A stretch of DNA of 64,000 nt from Clostridium bovifaecis (GCA_009738435.1 CP046522.1:62001-126000); one strand, 5' to 3'. Shown: positions 7,224 to 19,843, counted from the first letter of the stretch. Notes: a model not told the origin generated them from the sequence alone. Program-made: numbers and translations.

Positions 7224-7415
7224 GAAAAATGCGAAGCATTTTTCTTAGTGGAGGAGCCTTAAAAGGCAGTGGAGGAGTGGAGAACTTTATAACAAAGTAT
7301 CTCTCCACTTCTCCACTCAGCGCTTTAGTGGCACCACTACTCTAATAGAAATAAATTGCTTCGCAATTTATTTCTATTATGTCAGACACTTGCCCTGGAG
7401 TATCAATATATGAAA
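7224..7415 (+). repeat. Composite palindromic repeat upstream of rRNA operon 1
   Basis: Three palindromes in a row: GAAAAATGC/GCATTTTTC; a 16-base arm starting AGTGGAGGAGTGGAGA whose partner TCTCCACTTCTCCACT lies about 40 bases on; and AATAGAAATAAATTGC/GCAATTTATTTCTATT with a three-base loop. The block ends in a GGAGTATCAATATATGA stretch. A related composite sits before rRNA operon 2 (26422-26620), sharing the AGTGGAG...CAGTGGAGGAGTGG order. It encodes no convincing protein. Confidence 0.7.
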
Positions 7416-7498
7416 TATGGAGTAATAGAGAGTATTGTCTAGTAATATAATTATAAATTAGGATGAAGTTTAAATGCGTGTACACAAGAAAGATTTCA

Positions 7499-7540
7499 TT
7501 TTGATAAGATAGTCCATGTCGTCACGAGAGACTAGCAAGA
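7499..7540 (+). promoter_or_regulatory. Conserved island upstream of the rRNA promoter
   Basis: A stretch beginning TTTTGATAAGATAGTCC and continuing ATGTCGTCACGAGAGA recurs almost unchanged 129-139 bp ahead of the -35 box of all three rRNA operons (26705 and 33947 are the others), although flanking sequence has diverged. Its role is unknown; a regulator site or the remnant of a shared insertion are both possible. Confidence 0.5.
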
Positions 7541-7545
7541 ACAAT

Positions 7546-7620
7546 CGCTAGCCACTAATCACAAGTCACTAATAATTAGCTTCAATTTATATTTTAGAAG
7601 CTAAAGTTTAGAGATTAAGG
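7546..7620 (+). repeat. Imperfect palindrome of the CTAGTCACTAATC family
   Basis: Reads ATCGCTAGCCACTAATCAC, an AT-rich middle, then GTTTAGAGATTAAGG. Related palindromes occur at 26751, 31775, 35897 and 39064, all within rRNA operon flanks or spacers. Confidence 0.6.
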
Positions 7621-7635
7621 GTTATAAAAAAAGTG

Positions 7636-7664
7636 TTGACAAGTGAAAAAGAAGTTGATATAAT
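7636..7664 (+). promoter_or_regulatory. rRNA operon 1 promoter
   Basis: Perfect TTGACA (7636-7641) and TATAAT (7659-7664) with 17 bp spacing, about 100 bp before the 16S gene. The same architecture is at 26844 and 34076. The leader that follows contains a boxA-like TCTTTGAAAATT (7699) and the left arm of the 16S processing stem (7697-7737), which pairs with 9309-9342. Confidence 0.93.
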
Positions 7665-7768
7665 GAACAAGCTGTCAAATGACGGCGAAAACAATTGGTC
7701 TTTGAAAATTAAACAGAATTAAGGTAAAATGCCAGTCAATAAACTTTATGAGTAACAGATTAAACTTT

Positions 7769-9278
<1,510 letters not shown>

Positions 9279-9544
9279 TAGGGAGAAATGGAAGCTTACG
9301 CTTTCATAGACTGGACTTAATTCTGTTTAATTTTGAGAGACCAAAATCTCTCTAATGACGTTAAACACTAACGTGTTTAACAAAGCGACCATCATAAAAT
9401 CATAGATTTTAGATGTCTGCTTTTGTTCTTTGAAAATTGCACAGTGTATATAAAGATTAAACCTAGATTAATGAAACTCACTCAGCAGAGCTGAGGAGTA
9501 CTGATTTGTTAACAAAATCAAAGAGATTTTGACAAATCATGTAA
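9279..9544 (+). other. 16S-23S spacer without tRNA genes, operon 1
   Basis: Holds the right arm of the 16S processing stem (9309-9342), a boxA-like TGTTCTTTGAAAATT (9424-9438), the left arm of the 23S processing stem AAAATTGCACAGTGTA (9433-9448, pairing with 12521-12536) and a hairpin TGATTTGT...ACAAATCA (9502-9540). It matches the operon 2 spacer (28488-28753) but not the distal half of the operon 3 spacer. Confidence 0.8.
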
Positions 9545-12447
<2,903 letters not shown>

Positions 12448-12626
12448 TATATATGAAACTCATTCAGCAAAGCTGATGAGTACTGATTTGTATCAGAATC
12501 GAAGATTCTGACAAATCATGTACACTGTGCAATTTTGAGAGAACAAAGTTCTCTAAGGAAACTCCAAAGACTAACGTCTTAGGAGTACCATAGTTCTAGA
12601 AAATCGAAGATTTTAAGAACCATGGT
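12448..12626 (+). other. 23S-5S spacer, operon 1
   Basis: Contains the hairpin TGATTTGT...ACAAATCA (12484-12519), the right arm of the 23S processing stem TACACTGTGCAATTTT (12521-12536), and a short unique tail before 5S. It lacks the palindrome found in the operon 2 and 3 spacers. Confidence 0.75.
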
Positions 12627-12744
12627 ATCTGGTGGTTATGGCTTGAAGGTAACACCCGTTCCCATACCGAACACGAAGGTTAAGCTTCAAAGCGCCGATG
12701 GTACTGCACTGGAGACGGTGTGGAAGAGTAGGTCGCCGCCGGGT
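12627..12744 (+). rRNA. rrf: 5S ribosomal RNA, operon 1
   Basis: 118 nt with outer helix ATCTGGTGG / CCGCCGGGT; the sequence matches the copies at 31907 and 39196. Confidence 0.96.
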
Positions 12745-12749
12745 AATAT

Positions 12750-12825
12750 GATTCACTAGCTCAGTCGGTAGAGCACTTGACTTTTAATCAAGTTGTCCGG
12801 GGTTCGATTCCCCGGTGGATCACCA
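12750..12825 (+). tRNA. tRNA-Lys (anticodon TTT)
   Basis: 76 nt cloverleaf with acceptor GATTCAC/GTGGATC (one G-U pair), anticodon stem CTTGA/TCAAG, loop CTTTTAA (anticodon TTT) and encoded CCA. It lies five bases after 5S and is identical to the gene at 32664. Confidence 0.97.
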
Positions 12826-12854
12826 AAAGCACTTCATTTGTGAGGTGCTTTTTT
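12825..12854 (+). terminator. Terminator of rRNA operon 1
   Basis: Stem AAAAGCACTTCA / TGAGGTGCTTTT followed by T residues, starting at the last base of tRNA-Lys. The rest of the 247 bp gap to the next gene is AT-rich with nothing recognisable. Confidence 0.88.
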
Positions 12855-13072
12855 ATTTTTTGATATTTACATTTACAAATCCATTTAAAATTCAAACGAG
12901 ATTCAATTTAGTTTTTTAAATTGGAAATCAGCGGTTAAGCAACTGTACATACATTATTAACTATTTATTTATTGAGCATACTAATAAAATCTATTAAAAT
13001 AGGTTATGAGTGGACAATATTAGAAGATATTAAATTATATTAAGTTATATTGTATTAGTGGGAGGCATAAGT

Positions 13073-14200
13073 ATGGATGGAGCTCAAGAGGTTTTCCAAG
13101 ATACTGTTGAAACAGTATATTTTTTAGGTAATAGGATAAATGAGAATACGTTAAAATATATAGGAGCTGCAGTAGGAGTATTTTTTATATTCGTATTGCT
13201 AAGAAAGGTTTTCACAAAATACATATTAGGACTCTTATTGAAGGTAAGCGGGAAAGGTAGAACAGAAATAGGGAGAAAGGTAGTAGAGGCATTTCAGCAA
13301 CCTGTAAGAGATTTTTTTATTGTGTTAGGAGCATATTTTGCAATATTGTTTTTAGGCAAGGCTTTCATGTTGAATCTCCTTAGAGAACCTTTTTTAAATC
13401 ATATGCTTAAGTCAGCTAACATTATATTAATTTCATTGGGATTTTATAATTTAACAACGGAACATTCTTTATTATATGAGGAACTATCAGATAAATTTAA
13501 TTTTAAGCTAGATAAAATAGTTTTTCCTTTTTTATCCAAGATACTCAGAATCACTATAGTTGCTTTAGCAGTAAGTCTTGTACTAGATGAGTGGGGGCAT
13601 AATGTAAATGGATTTATAGCTGGGCTTGGAATTGGAGGGTTGGCTTTTGCCTTTGCAGCAAAGGATACCTTAGCTAATATTTTCGGAGGCCTAGTTATTA
13701 TACTAGATAAACCATTTTCTATAGGAGATTACATAAAGACCGCTAATGTTGAGGGTACAGTTGAAGATATTAATTTTAGAAGTACTAAAATAAGAGCGAT
13801 AGACAAAGGATTGGTTACAGAACCAAACTCAACTATAGCAAATTCAACGATTACAAACTGGACAAAAAGAGATACAAGAAGAATGGCATTTAATATAGGG
13901 GTTACCTATGGTACTTCTAAAGAACAGCTGCAGAATTGTATTATGAACATTAGAGATATGCTATTAAGTGACGAAAATATATTAAATGAGGGGATTTTGG
14001 TTAATTTTGATAAGTTTGGAGCTAGCAGCTTAGATATTGTAGTTTATTGTTTTACTAATACTGCGGAGTGGTCTAAATTTCTAGAAATAAAAGAAAATAT
14101 AAACTTTAGAATCATGGATATATTAGAAAAAGAAGGAATTTCTATGGCATTTCCAAGTACGAGCATATACTTTGAAACTCCTTTAGTTAAACATGATTAA
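13073..14200 (+). CDS. Small-conductance mechanosensitive channel (MscS family)
   Basis: MscS channels open under membrane tension to release solutes during osmotic downshock. This 375-residue protein has an N-terminal transmembrane segment near residue 30, two more before residue 130, and a final hydrophobic pair ending in the pore-lining stretch GLGIGGLAFAFAAKDTLANI. The conserved beta domain follows (DKPFSIGDYI, then EDINFRSTKIR and PNSTIANSTITNW), with a C-terminal alpha/beta domain. ATG at 13073 is preferred over GTG at 13058 because GGGAGG lies eight bases before it. It stands alone after the operon 1 terminator. Confidence 0.92.
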   Translation: MDGAQEVFQDTVETVYFLGNRINENTLKYIGAAVGVFFIFVLLRKVFTKYILGLLLKVSGKGRTEIGRKVVEAFQQPVRDFFIVLGAYFAILFLGKAFMLNLLREPFLNHMLKSANIILISLGFYNLTTEHSLLYEELSDKFNFKLDKIVFPFLSKILRITIVALAVSLVLDEWGHNVNGFIAGLGIGGLAFAFAAKDTLANIFGGLVIILDKPFSIGDYIKTANVEGTVEDINFRSTKIRAIDKGLVTEPNSTIANSTITNWTKRDTRRMAFNIGVTYGTSKEQLQNCIMNIRDMLLSDENILNEGILVNFDKFGASSLDIVVYCFTNTAEWSKFLEIKENINFRIMDILEKEGISMAFPSTSIYFETPLVKHD

Positions 14201-14298
14201 GTAAAGCTAATAGGTAAAGTGGTTTATAATATAACCACTTTTTCTACCTTTTGTGATAAAATTATATAAAATATCCAAAACAATTTAGGGGGATAGTT

Positions 14299-15264
14299 AT
14301 GAATAAATTAAAGTTATTATTATTGAGTGTTACTATAGCTATTACGGTTTCAGCTTGTGGAAATAAAGGTGTATCAAAAGAGGATGTAACGTTAGTTGGT
14401 TCGCCTAAAGTAAATAATGTAGTAGAAGATAAGAGTGATAATACGGTAAAAGAGTCTTCTAATAATGCTAAAGTCACTGAAGAAAATAAAGTTGAAAATA
14501 AAGGTAATCAAGTAGTTACTACAGTTAAAACAGAAAAACAAGAAATTAAACAAAATAGTAATGAAAAAAATAACTTACAACAGATGATGCAAACATCGAA
14601 GAACAGTAAAAATCCTATCCCAAAAGTAGAATATAAGTTATCAAACAGAACCATAGTAATAGATCCAGGTCATGCAAGTAAAGCAGACACTGGAAAGGAG
14701 CCTGTCTCACCAAGTTCCTCAGTGCTTAAGTATAAGCAAACAGGAGGAGCACAAGGAGTTATTACAAATACTCCTGAATATAAAATAAATATGCAAGTTG
14801 CTTTAAAGCTAAAAGAATATCTTGATGAAGAAGGCTTTAACGTGGTGATGACTAAAACAAATAATAGTAAAACAATGACCAATATAGAAAGAGCTAAACT
14901 AGGAAATGAGGCTGATGCAGGACTTGTTATAAGAATACACGCTGATTCAGCAGAAAATAAATCAGCAAATGGAGCTTCTATGCTTGTTCCAGCTTATAAT
15001 AAATATACAAAAAAAATATATAAGCAGAGTAAGTTGTTTGGAGAGGTTATATTAAATACAGTAACTAATGAAGTTGGGATGAGAAACAGAGGAGTTATAG
15101 AAAGAAGCGATATGACTGGATTTAACTGGTCTACAGTTCCTGTAGTTTTAATAGAGATGGGGTTTTTATCTAATCCTCAAGAGGATAAAAACTTGAGCAA
15201 TGAAGAATACCAAGATAAGATAGCAAAAGGTATAGTCAAGGGAGTACAAGTATTAACTAAGTAG
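14299..15264 (+). CDS. N-acetylmuramoyl-L-alanine amidase lipoprotein (Amidase_3)
   Basis: The enzyme cleaves the amide between MurNAc and L-Ala of peptidoglycan. The 321-residue protein has a lipoprotein signal (hydrophobic segment, then VSACG with the lipid-modified Cys at about 19), a low-complexity Lys/Asn/Glu linker to about residue 110, and a C-terminal Amidase_3 domain. Visible zinc and catalytic positions are the His in VIDPGHAS, the Glu in NTPEYKINMQ, the His in IRIHAD and the Glu in LIEMGFLSNP. The start has a GGGGGA ribosome site. It resembles CwlD/LytC-type amidases used in growth or sporulation; which of these cannot be decided. Confidence 0.9.
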   Translation: MNKLKLLLLSVTIAITVSACGNKGVSKEDVTLVGSPKVNNVVEDKSDNTVKESSNNAKVTEENKVENKGNQVVTTVKTEKQEIKQNSNEKNNLQQMMQTSKNSKNPIPKVEYKLSNRTIVIDPGHASKADTGKEPVSPSSSVLKYKQTGGAQGVITNTPEYKINMQVALKLKEYLDEEGFNVVMTKTNNSKTMTNIERAKLGNEADAGLVIRIHADSAENKSANGASMLVPAYNKYTKKIYKQSKLFGEVILNTVTNEVGMRNRGVIERSDMTGFNWSTVPVVLIEMGFLSNPQEDKNLSNEEYQDKIAKGIVKGVQVLTK

Positions 15265-15327
15265 AAGAATATATAGGGTAGCATAAATTTTTTGATGAGT
15301 TTATGCATTATTGTTTTAACTTTAGAA

Positions 15328-15379
15328 AAAAGAAGCCGCGTGTAATTCAGGGGGGAGTTAGCTACGCAGCTTCTTTTTT
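15328..15379 (+). terminator. Intrinsic terminator after the amidase gene
   Basis: Stem AAGAAGC-GCGT / ACGC-GCTTCTT with a long loop and a run of T residues. Confidence 0.75.
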
Positions 15380-15537
15380 ATTTTATTTTCATTTAAATTA
15401 TGTGCAATCATAAGAAAAATATACATGGTTAATAAATAAATATTATGATTTATTGGAATAATTTTTAGTGAGATATTTAACAATAGTTTTTTACTGTATA
15501 ATAATTAGTATGGATTGATGTGTAGCAGGAGGAAAAT

Positions 15538-16578
15538 ATGGACAGTATGCAATTGCTAAAAGATTTATGTATAAATCATTCACCAAGTAGCAGGGAGGAT
15601 ATGCTTTACCCATTAGTAAGGGAGGCCTTTAGTCCATTTGGAGATATTTATATAGATCATATGAATAACGTGATTATACATAAAAGAGGAAAAGGAAAAG
15701 GTAGTATAATGATAATGGCTCATGCAGATGAGGTGTTTTTAATAGTAACAGAAATATGCGAAGGTGGATTCCTCAGATTTAAAGGCATAGGGATAGACCC
15801 AAAGGCATTAGTTTCTCAAGAAGTTGTAGTTCATGGAAAAGATAAAATTTTAGGCATTATAGGAATCAAGCCAATATATATAATGAGCAATGATGAGAAG
15901 AAGAATGGAGTAACTGCAGATAGCCTTTTAATTGATACTGGGTATAGTAAGGAAGGTTTAGAAAGTATAGTTAAAGTGGGAGATTTTATCACTCTAAAGG
16001 GAGAATTTGTAGAGCTTTTAAATAAGAATATCTCATGCAAGGCAATAGATGATAGAGCTGGAATTACGGCTATGTATGAGTGTGCAAGAGAGCTTCAAAA
16101 TATTAATCATGATTTGGATGTATACTTTGTCTGCTCATGCCAAGAAGAGGTAGGACATAGAGGAGCTAAGATGATTAGTTATAGTTTGAACCCGGATATA
16201 GGTATTGCTATAGATACTACTTTTGACAGTGGTACTATGGGAGATACAGAAAGGGAAAATATCTTGGGGAATGGACCAATCATATGCATAGGACCTAATT
16301 TACACCCCAAGCTCAATGAAAAAATTATGAAAGTTGGAAGAGAGCATAGAATTTCTTATGGAGTAGAAGTGGAGTCAGGGAACACTGGAACAGATGCTTG
16401 GGATATACAAATTACTCGATCAGGAATACCTACTCTCCTTATATCTATTCCTATTAAATATATGCATACAAGGGTAGAAGTAGCCAACATAGATGATATA
16501 AAAAGTACAGGAAGATTAATAGCTAAATTTATTGGGAAGCTAAAGAGCGAAGATTTGGAGGACATTTTATGCTTTTAG
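15538..16578 (+). CDS. M42 family aminopeptidase, first of three paralogs
   Basis: M42 enzymes are di-metal aminopeptidases that assemble into tetrahedral dodecamers and trim cytoplasmic peptides; older annotations call them cellulase M. The 346-residue protein keeps every key position: HADEV (H62, D64), the bridging Asp in AIDDRAG (D171), the catalytic and metal-binding pair QEEVGHRGA (E203, E204), IDTT (D226) and YMHTRVE (H310). A GGAGG site precedes the start. It overlaps the next paralog by 10 bp. The 273 bp before it hold only the amidase terminator and AT-rich DNA. Confidence 0.9.
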   Translation: MDSMQLLKDLCINHSPSSREDMLYPLVREAFSPFGDIYIDHMNNVIIHKRGKGKGSIMIMAHADEVFLIVTEICEGGFLRFKGIGIDPKALVSQEVVVHGKDKILGIIGIKPIYIMSNDEKKNGVTADSLLIDTGYSKEGLESIVKVGDFITLKGEFVELLNKNISCKAIDDRAGITAMYECARELQNINHDLDVYFVCSCQEEVGHRGAKMISYSLNPDIGIAIDTTFDSGTMGDTERENILGNGPIICIGPNLHPKLNEKIMKVGREHRISYGVEVESGNTGTDAWDIQITRSGIPTLLISIPIKYMHTRVEVANIDDIKSTGRLIAKFIGKLKSEDLEDILCF

Positions 16579-17567
16579 AAAGACTTTGCAATGCAGCATC
16601 TCCCTCTGCATATGAAGGCGAAATGAGAGAGATAATTAAAAGTGAAATAAAGGATTATGTGGATGAAGTAAAAGTTGATAGGATGGGTAATATTGTAGCG
16701 CATAAAGAAGGTACAGGAAAGAGGATATTAATTGATGCACATATGGATGAAGTAGGGTTTATTATCACTGGATACAACGAAGATGGGACGTTAAAATTTT
16801 CATCTCTTGGACTCGTCGATAGCAAAGTTGTACCTTGCAAAGTGGTAAGCTTAGGGGAAAAAAGAATTCCCGGAGTCATAGGCTTAAAACCAGTACATCT
16901 TCAAACAAAAGAAGAGAGTGAAAAAAACATTCAATTGAGCAACCTGTGCATAGATATTGGAGCTAAATCTAAAGAGGAAGCAAGAAGTATTATTCCACTT
17001 GGGGAATATGCAGTATTTACTACAAGGTTTGAGTATTTTGGTGAAGGATTAATAAAGGCAAAAGCTTTAGATAATAGAGTAGGATGTAGTGCTTTAATTG
17101 AGCTTTTAAAGGAAAAGTATAATTGTGACCTTTATGGAGTATTTTCTGTTCAAGAGGAAATAAAAGATAGGGGAGCATATATTCCAGCATATAATATACA
17201 ATCAGATATAGTGCTAATTCTTGAAGGGACTATTTGTGCTGATATGCCTAATGTAGGAGAAAATTTAAAGGTTACAAAGCTTAAAGAAGGGCCAGCTATA
17301 TCTATAATGGATGAAACAAGTATATTTGATTCCAATATTATTAGTGAAATAAAGAACATTGCAGTAGAGAAAGGAATACCCTATCAAATTAGAAAGTCAA
17401 CTGCGGGGAATAATAATGGAGGGTCTTACATAATGAATGGAGACAGCACAAATGTGATAACTCTTTCTGTGCCTAGCAGATATATACACTCTTCTATTTC
17501 TGTTTGCAGCATAGAGGATTATGAAAATACCATAAGGCTAGCTAAGGAATACCTAAAGTCTCTATAA
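16569..17567 (+). CDS. M42 family aminopeptidase, second of three paralogs
   Basis: 332 residues, beginning inside the end of the previous gene, with TTTGGAGG as ribosome site. Active-site positions are intact: DAHMDEVG, KALDNRVG, VQEEIKDRGA, LEGT and a terminal YIHSSIS histidine. The LEGT site has Glu where the first paralog has Asp, which is an accepted difference within M42. The gene is co-transcribed with the first paralog, so the two may form mixed or parallel peptidase assemblies with different specificities. Confidence 0.9.
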   Translation: MLLERLCNAASPSAYEGEMREIIKSEIKDYVDEVKVDRMGNIVAHKEGTGKRILIDAHMDEVGFIITGYNEDGTLKFSSLGLVDSKVVPCKVVSLGEKRIPGVIGLKPVHLQTKEESEKNIQLSNLCIDIGAKSKEEARSIIPLGEYAVFTTRFEYFGEGLIKAKALDNRVGCSALIELLKEKYNCDLYGVFSVQEEIKDRGAYIPAYNIQSDIVLILEGTICADMPNVGENLKVTKLKEGPAISIMDETSIFDSNIISEIKNIAVEKGIPYQIRKSTAGNNNGGSYIMNGDSTNVITLSVPSRYIHSSISVCSIEDYENTIRLAKEYLKSL

Positions 17568-17654
17568 GTTAAAGTCAGGTATAGGAAGGTTTTTTACTAT
17601 AAGAATATATTATTAAAATAATAAATGACAAAATAAAATACTGGGGGAGTTATT

Positions 17655-17920
17655 TTGGAGAAGTGGGAAGTCCTATTTATGGCAGGAAGCGGAATATATT
17701 TAATATTATTAGGCACATTAATGACTAAAAATAAAGATGTATCTAGGAGTAAGAGTATAGGTATATATAATATTTTGTTGGAGTTTTATCTATAGTTGGT
17801 GGGATTGCAGGATATTTTATGAAAAATATTGGAAATAAAATATTCTCTGGGTTTACTATATTGCTAGTAATATCATTTATTATTTTTTATATGCTAAAAA
17901 TAGTTGGTAAAAGAGGTTAA
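17655..17920 (+). pseudogene. Small three-segment membrane protein, frameshifted
   Basis: A TTG start six bases after GGGGGAG opens a frame reading MEKWEVLFMAGSGIYLILLG and ends early at a TAG near 17795. A single extra T in the T-run 17773-17776 would join it to the frame reading VGVLSIVGGIAGYFMKN and on to VKRG-stop-like KIVGKRG at 17918, giving about 88 residues with three hydrophobic segments. It lies between the second and third M42 genes and may belong to that operon. Function is unknown. A real mutation and a homopolymer error are equally plausible. Confidence 0.55.
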
Positions 17921-17951
17921 GTTAATACAATAAAAAGGATGATAAACAATT

Positions 17952-18947
17952 ATGGATAAATTGATGGAAAATTTGATTAGAACTTTTGGAGTAAGCAGTA
18001 AGGAAAGCTATATAAAAAATATTATAAAGCAAGAAATAGAGGAAATTAAAAATAGTAAAGAAATTAACATAGGGGTAACAGAAGACGGTATTGGGAATTT
18101 AATCGTAAAGATAGGCAGAGGAAATGAAAGAATAATGATATGTACCCATATGGATAATGCAGGAATCATAGCCACATTGGTAGAAGAAAATGGCTTTATT
18201 AGAGTTTCTCCTATAGGAAATCTTAAGCCGGAGAAGCTAGTTAGAAGCTTTGTTAAATTTGAAAATGGAACTTTAGGAAGAATAGATGCATCAAAGGATA
18301 ACCCTTCTAGAGATGAGTTATTTATAGACCTTGGAGTTTCAAGTAAGGAAATAGCAAGTCAAAAGGTAAAAGAGGGGGATTTAGCTGAAGTTATAGGTCA
18401 AGGATTTATAAGTGATAATAGAATTGTTGCTCCTAATTTACATAGTAAGTTAGGATGTTATGCTCTTCTTAAGGCTATAAGGGGAATTAAAGAAGCAGAA
18501 AATCTAAACAAGGAATTTTACTTTATTTTTACGTCTCAAATGGAAGTCGGATTTAGAGGGGCAAGGGCAGCTGCGTCAGGGATAAAGCCAAGTATGGCTA
18601 TAATATTAGACAGTGTAGAAGTAGAGGATTATATTGGAGGTAACTCTGCTTTAAGACTTGAAGGCGGTCCTGCTGTATGCATATACGATAAGAGTTTAGT
18701 TATACATAACGATATAAAAAAGATTATAGAAGATGCAGCAGAGAAACTAGGAGTTATTACTCAGTATAATATAGGTAATGATAGAAATGAAGGAGGAATC
18801 ATACATAAGGAAGTTGGAGGAATAAAGACAGGTGTTATAGAAATACCTTGCAGATATATGCACACTTCTGGAGAAATGATGTCTTTAAAGGATATTGATG
18901 ATACAATAACTTTAATATGTTATGTTGTGGATAAGATTTCTATATAG
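17952..18947 (+). CDS. M42-family homolog with altered active site, third paralog
   Basis: 331 residues aligning end to end with the two upstream paralogs. The first metal motif survives (THMDNAG, H66 and D68), as do a second-site Asp (ILDSV) and the terminal His (YMHTSGE, H304). The bridging aspartate of the ALDD motif is replaced by histidine (NLHSKLG, H164), and the general-base glutamate of the QEE motif is methionine (SQMEVGFRG, M197), with only the metal-ligand Glu198 kept. Peptidase activity is therefore doubtful; a structural or regulatory partner of the active paralogs is a reasonable alternative. The start is chosen 11 bases after AAAAGGAT. Confidence 0.85.
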   Translation: MDKLMENLIRTFGVSSKESYIKNIIKQEIEEIKNSKEINIGVTEDGIGNLIVKIGRGNERIMICTHMDNAGIIATLVEENGFIRVSPIGNLKPEKLVRSFVKFENGTLGRIDASKDNPSRDELFIDLGVSSKEIASQKVKEGDLAEVIGQGFISDNRIVAPNLHSKLGCYALLKAIRGIKEAENLNKEFYFIFTSQMEVGFRGARAAASGIKPSMAIILDSVEVEDYIGGNSALRLEGGPAVCIYDKSLVIHNDIKKIIEDAAEKLGVITQYNIGNDRNEGGIIHKEVGGIKTGVIEIPCRYMHTSGEMMSLKDIDDTITLICYVVDKISI

Positions 18948-18972
18948 AGAATAAGCATATGGGGGTTATAGA

Positions 18973-19071
18973 ATGTTAGATAGAAATAAAGTTAATAATA
19001 GCTATAAAAGTGCTATAAGCACAAAGTTTAATAAACAAGATTCAAAGAAAAAAGGAAATAAAAAAAGTTAA
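18973..19071 (+). CDS. Possible 32-residue basic peptide
   Basis: An ATG eight bases after GGGGG opens a short frame for a Lys/Asn/Ser-rich peptide ending KKKGNKKS, 25 bp after the third M42 gene. No family is recognised. The good ribosome site is the main support. Confidence 0.4.
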   Translation: MLDRNKVNNSYKSAISTKFNKQDSKKKGNKKS

Positions 19072-19076
19072 ATATA

Positions 19077-19226
19077 ATGAATTGTATTTTTAGCATCTTT
19101 ATATTAGGAACAGCCATAGGAAAGAAATTTCGTCTATCTCCAATAGAATGGATAGCAATAACTTTATGGTTTGGAGGTATAGCATTATATAACTCTTCAA
19201 ATTCTAATAATATTAGCGCACAATAG
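19077..19226 (+). CDS. Possible 49-residue membrane peptide
   Basis: The frame starts five bases after the preceding small frame's stop and encodes a peptide with two hydrophobic stretches (CIFSIFILGTAIG and WIAITLWFGGIALY). No separate ribosome site is visible, so translation would depend on coupling. No family is recognised. Confidence 0.35.
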   Translation: MNCIFSIFILGTAIGKKFRLSPIEWIAITLWFGGIALYNSSNSNNISAQ

Positions 19227-19241
19227 ATAATGCCCTGAAAA

Positions 19242-19843
19242 CTACATGGTTTTCAAGGCTTCTTTTAATTTTAGCCAATCTTCCTCATAAATAGTTTTAA
19301 ATTCATCATTCCTATTATACGTAAGGGAAGAGGGATGATACATTGGAAATACATTTCTTTTTAGTTCTTCGTTAAAATAAAGCTTTCCATGGCATTCTCC
19401 TATGCTGTCAAAGTTAGTAAGTCTTTTAAGAGGTACATTGCCAAGGGTTATGATTATTTTAGGATTAACGAGTGCTATTTCATCATCTAGCACTTCTTTA
19501 AATAACTTAGTCTCAGAGGATTTAGGAGGCCTATTGCTGATAGTTACTCTTCCGGTTTTGCTTAATTTCTTTTTTATAGGGCGAAAAAAACAGGTGTTAG
19601 TTATCCTTATTTTATCCCGACTTAGACCTATGGATTGTAAATAGCTCTGAAAGGTTTCACCAGCCATTCCAACGAAAGGTTTGCCTTGCTCGATTTCAGT
19701 TTTGCCAGGAGCTTCTCCTATAAATAAAATATTGCAAGGAACAGGACCATCTCCAGTTATCCAGCCTCCAATTTCTTCAGACTCATAACTTTCAACTATA
19801 TTTTGTATTCTTAGTTTTAAACTTTCTAGTTCTTTTATTTCAA
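19242..19843 (-). CDS. Uracil-DNA glycosylase-like protein, 5' end unclear
   Basis: The frame encodes about 200 residues of the family 4/5 UDG superfamily, which removes uracil from DNA: GEAPGKTE and KPFVGMAGE in the N-terminal half, TNTCFFRP in the middle, and MYHPSSL near the end. The cysteines that hold the 4Fe-4S cluster of family 4 enzymes are not evident, so it may be a related non-FeS branch. No ATG, GTG or TTG lies in frame before the internal ATG of VGMAGE, which would remove the GEAPG motif. A TTG at 19843 after AAGGGGG is out of frame by one base; one extra A in the adjacent A-run would restore a start reading MKIKELES. The 5' end may thus be frameshifted or mis-sequenced. The minus-strand gene converges on the small plus-strand frames. 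Confidence 0.75.

Noticed and set aside
7224..7640. CRISPR array suggested by closely spaced repeats upstream of rRNA operon 1
   Set aside because: The repeats are different hairpins with no constant repeat-spacer period and no cas genes in the window.
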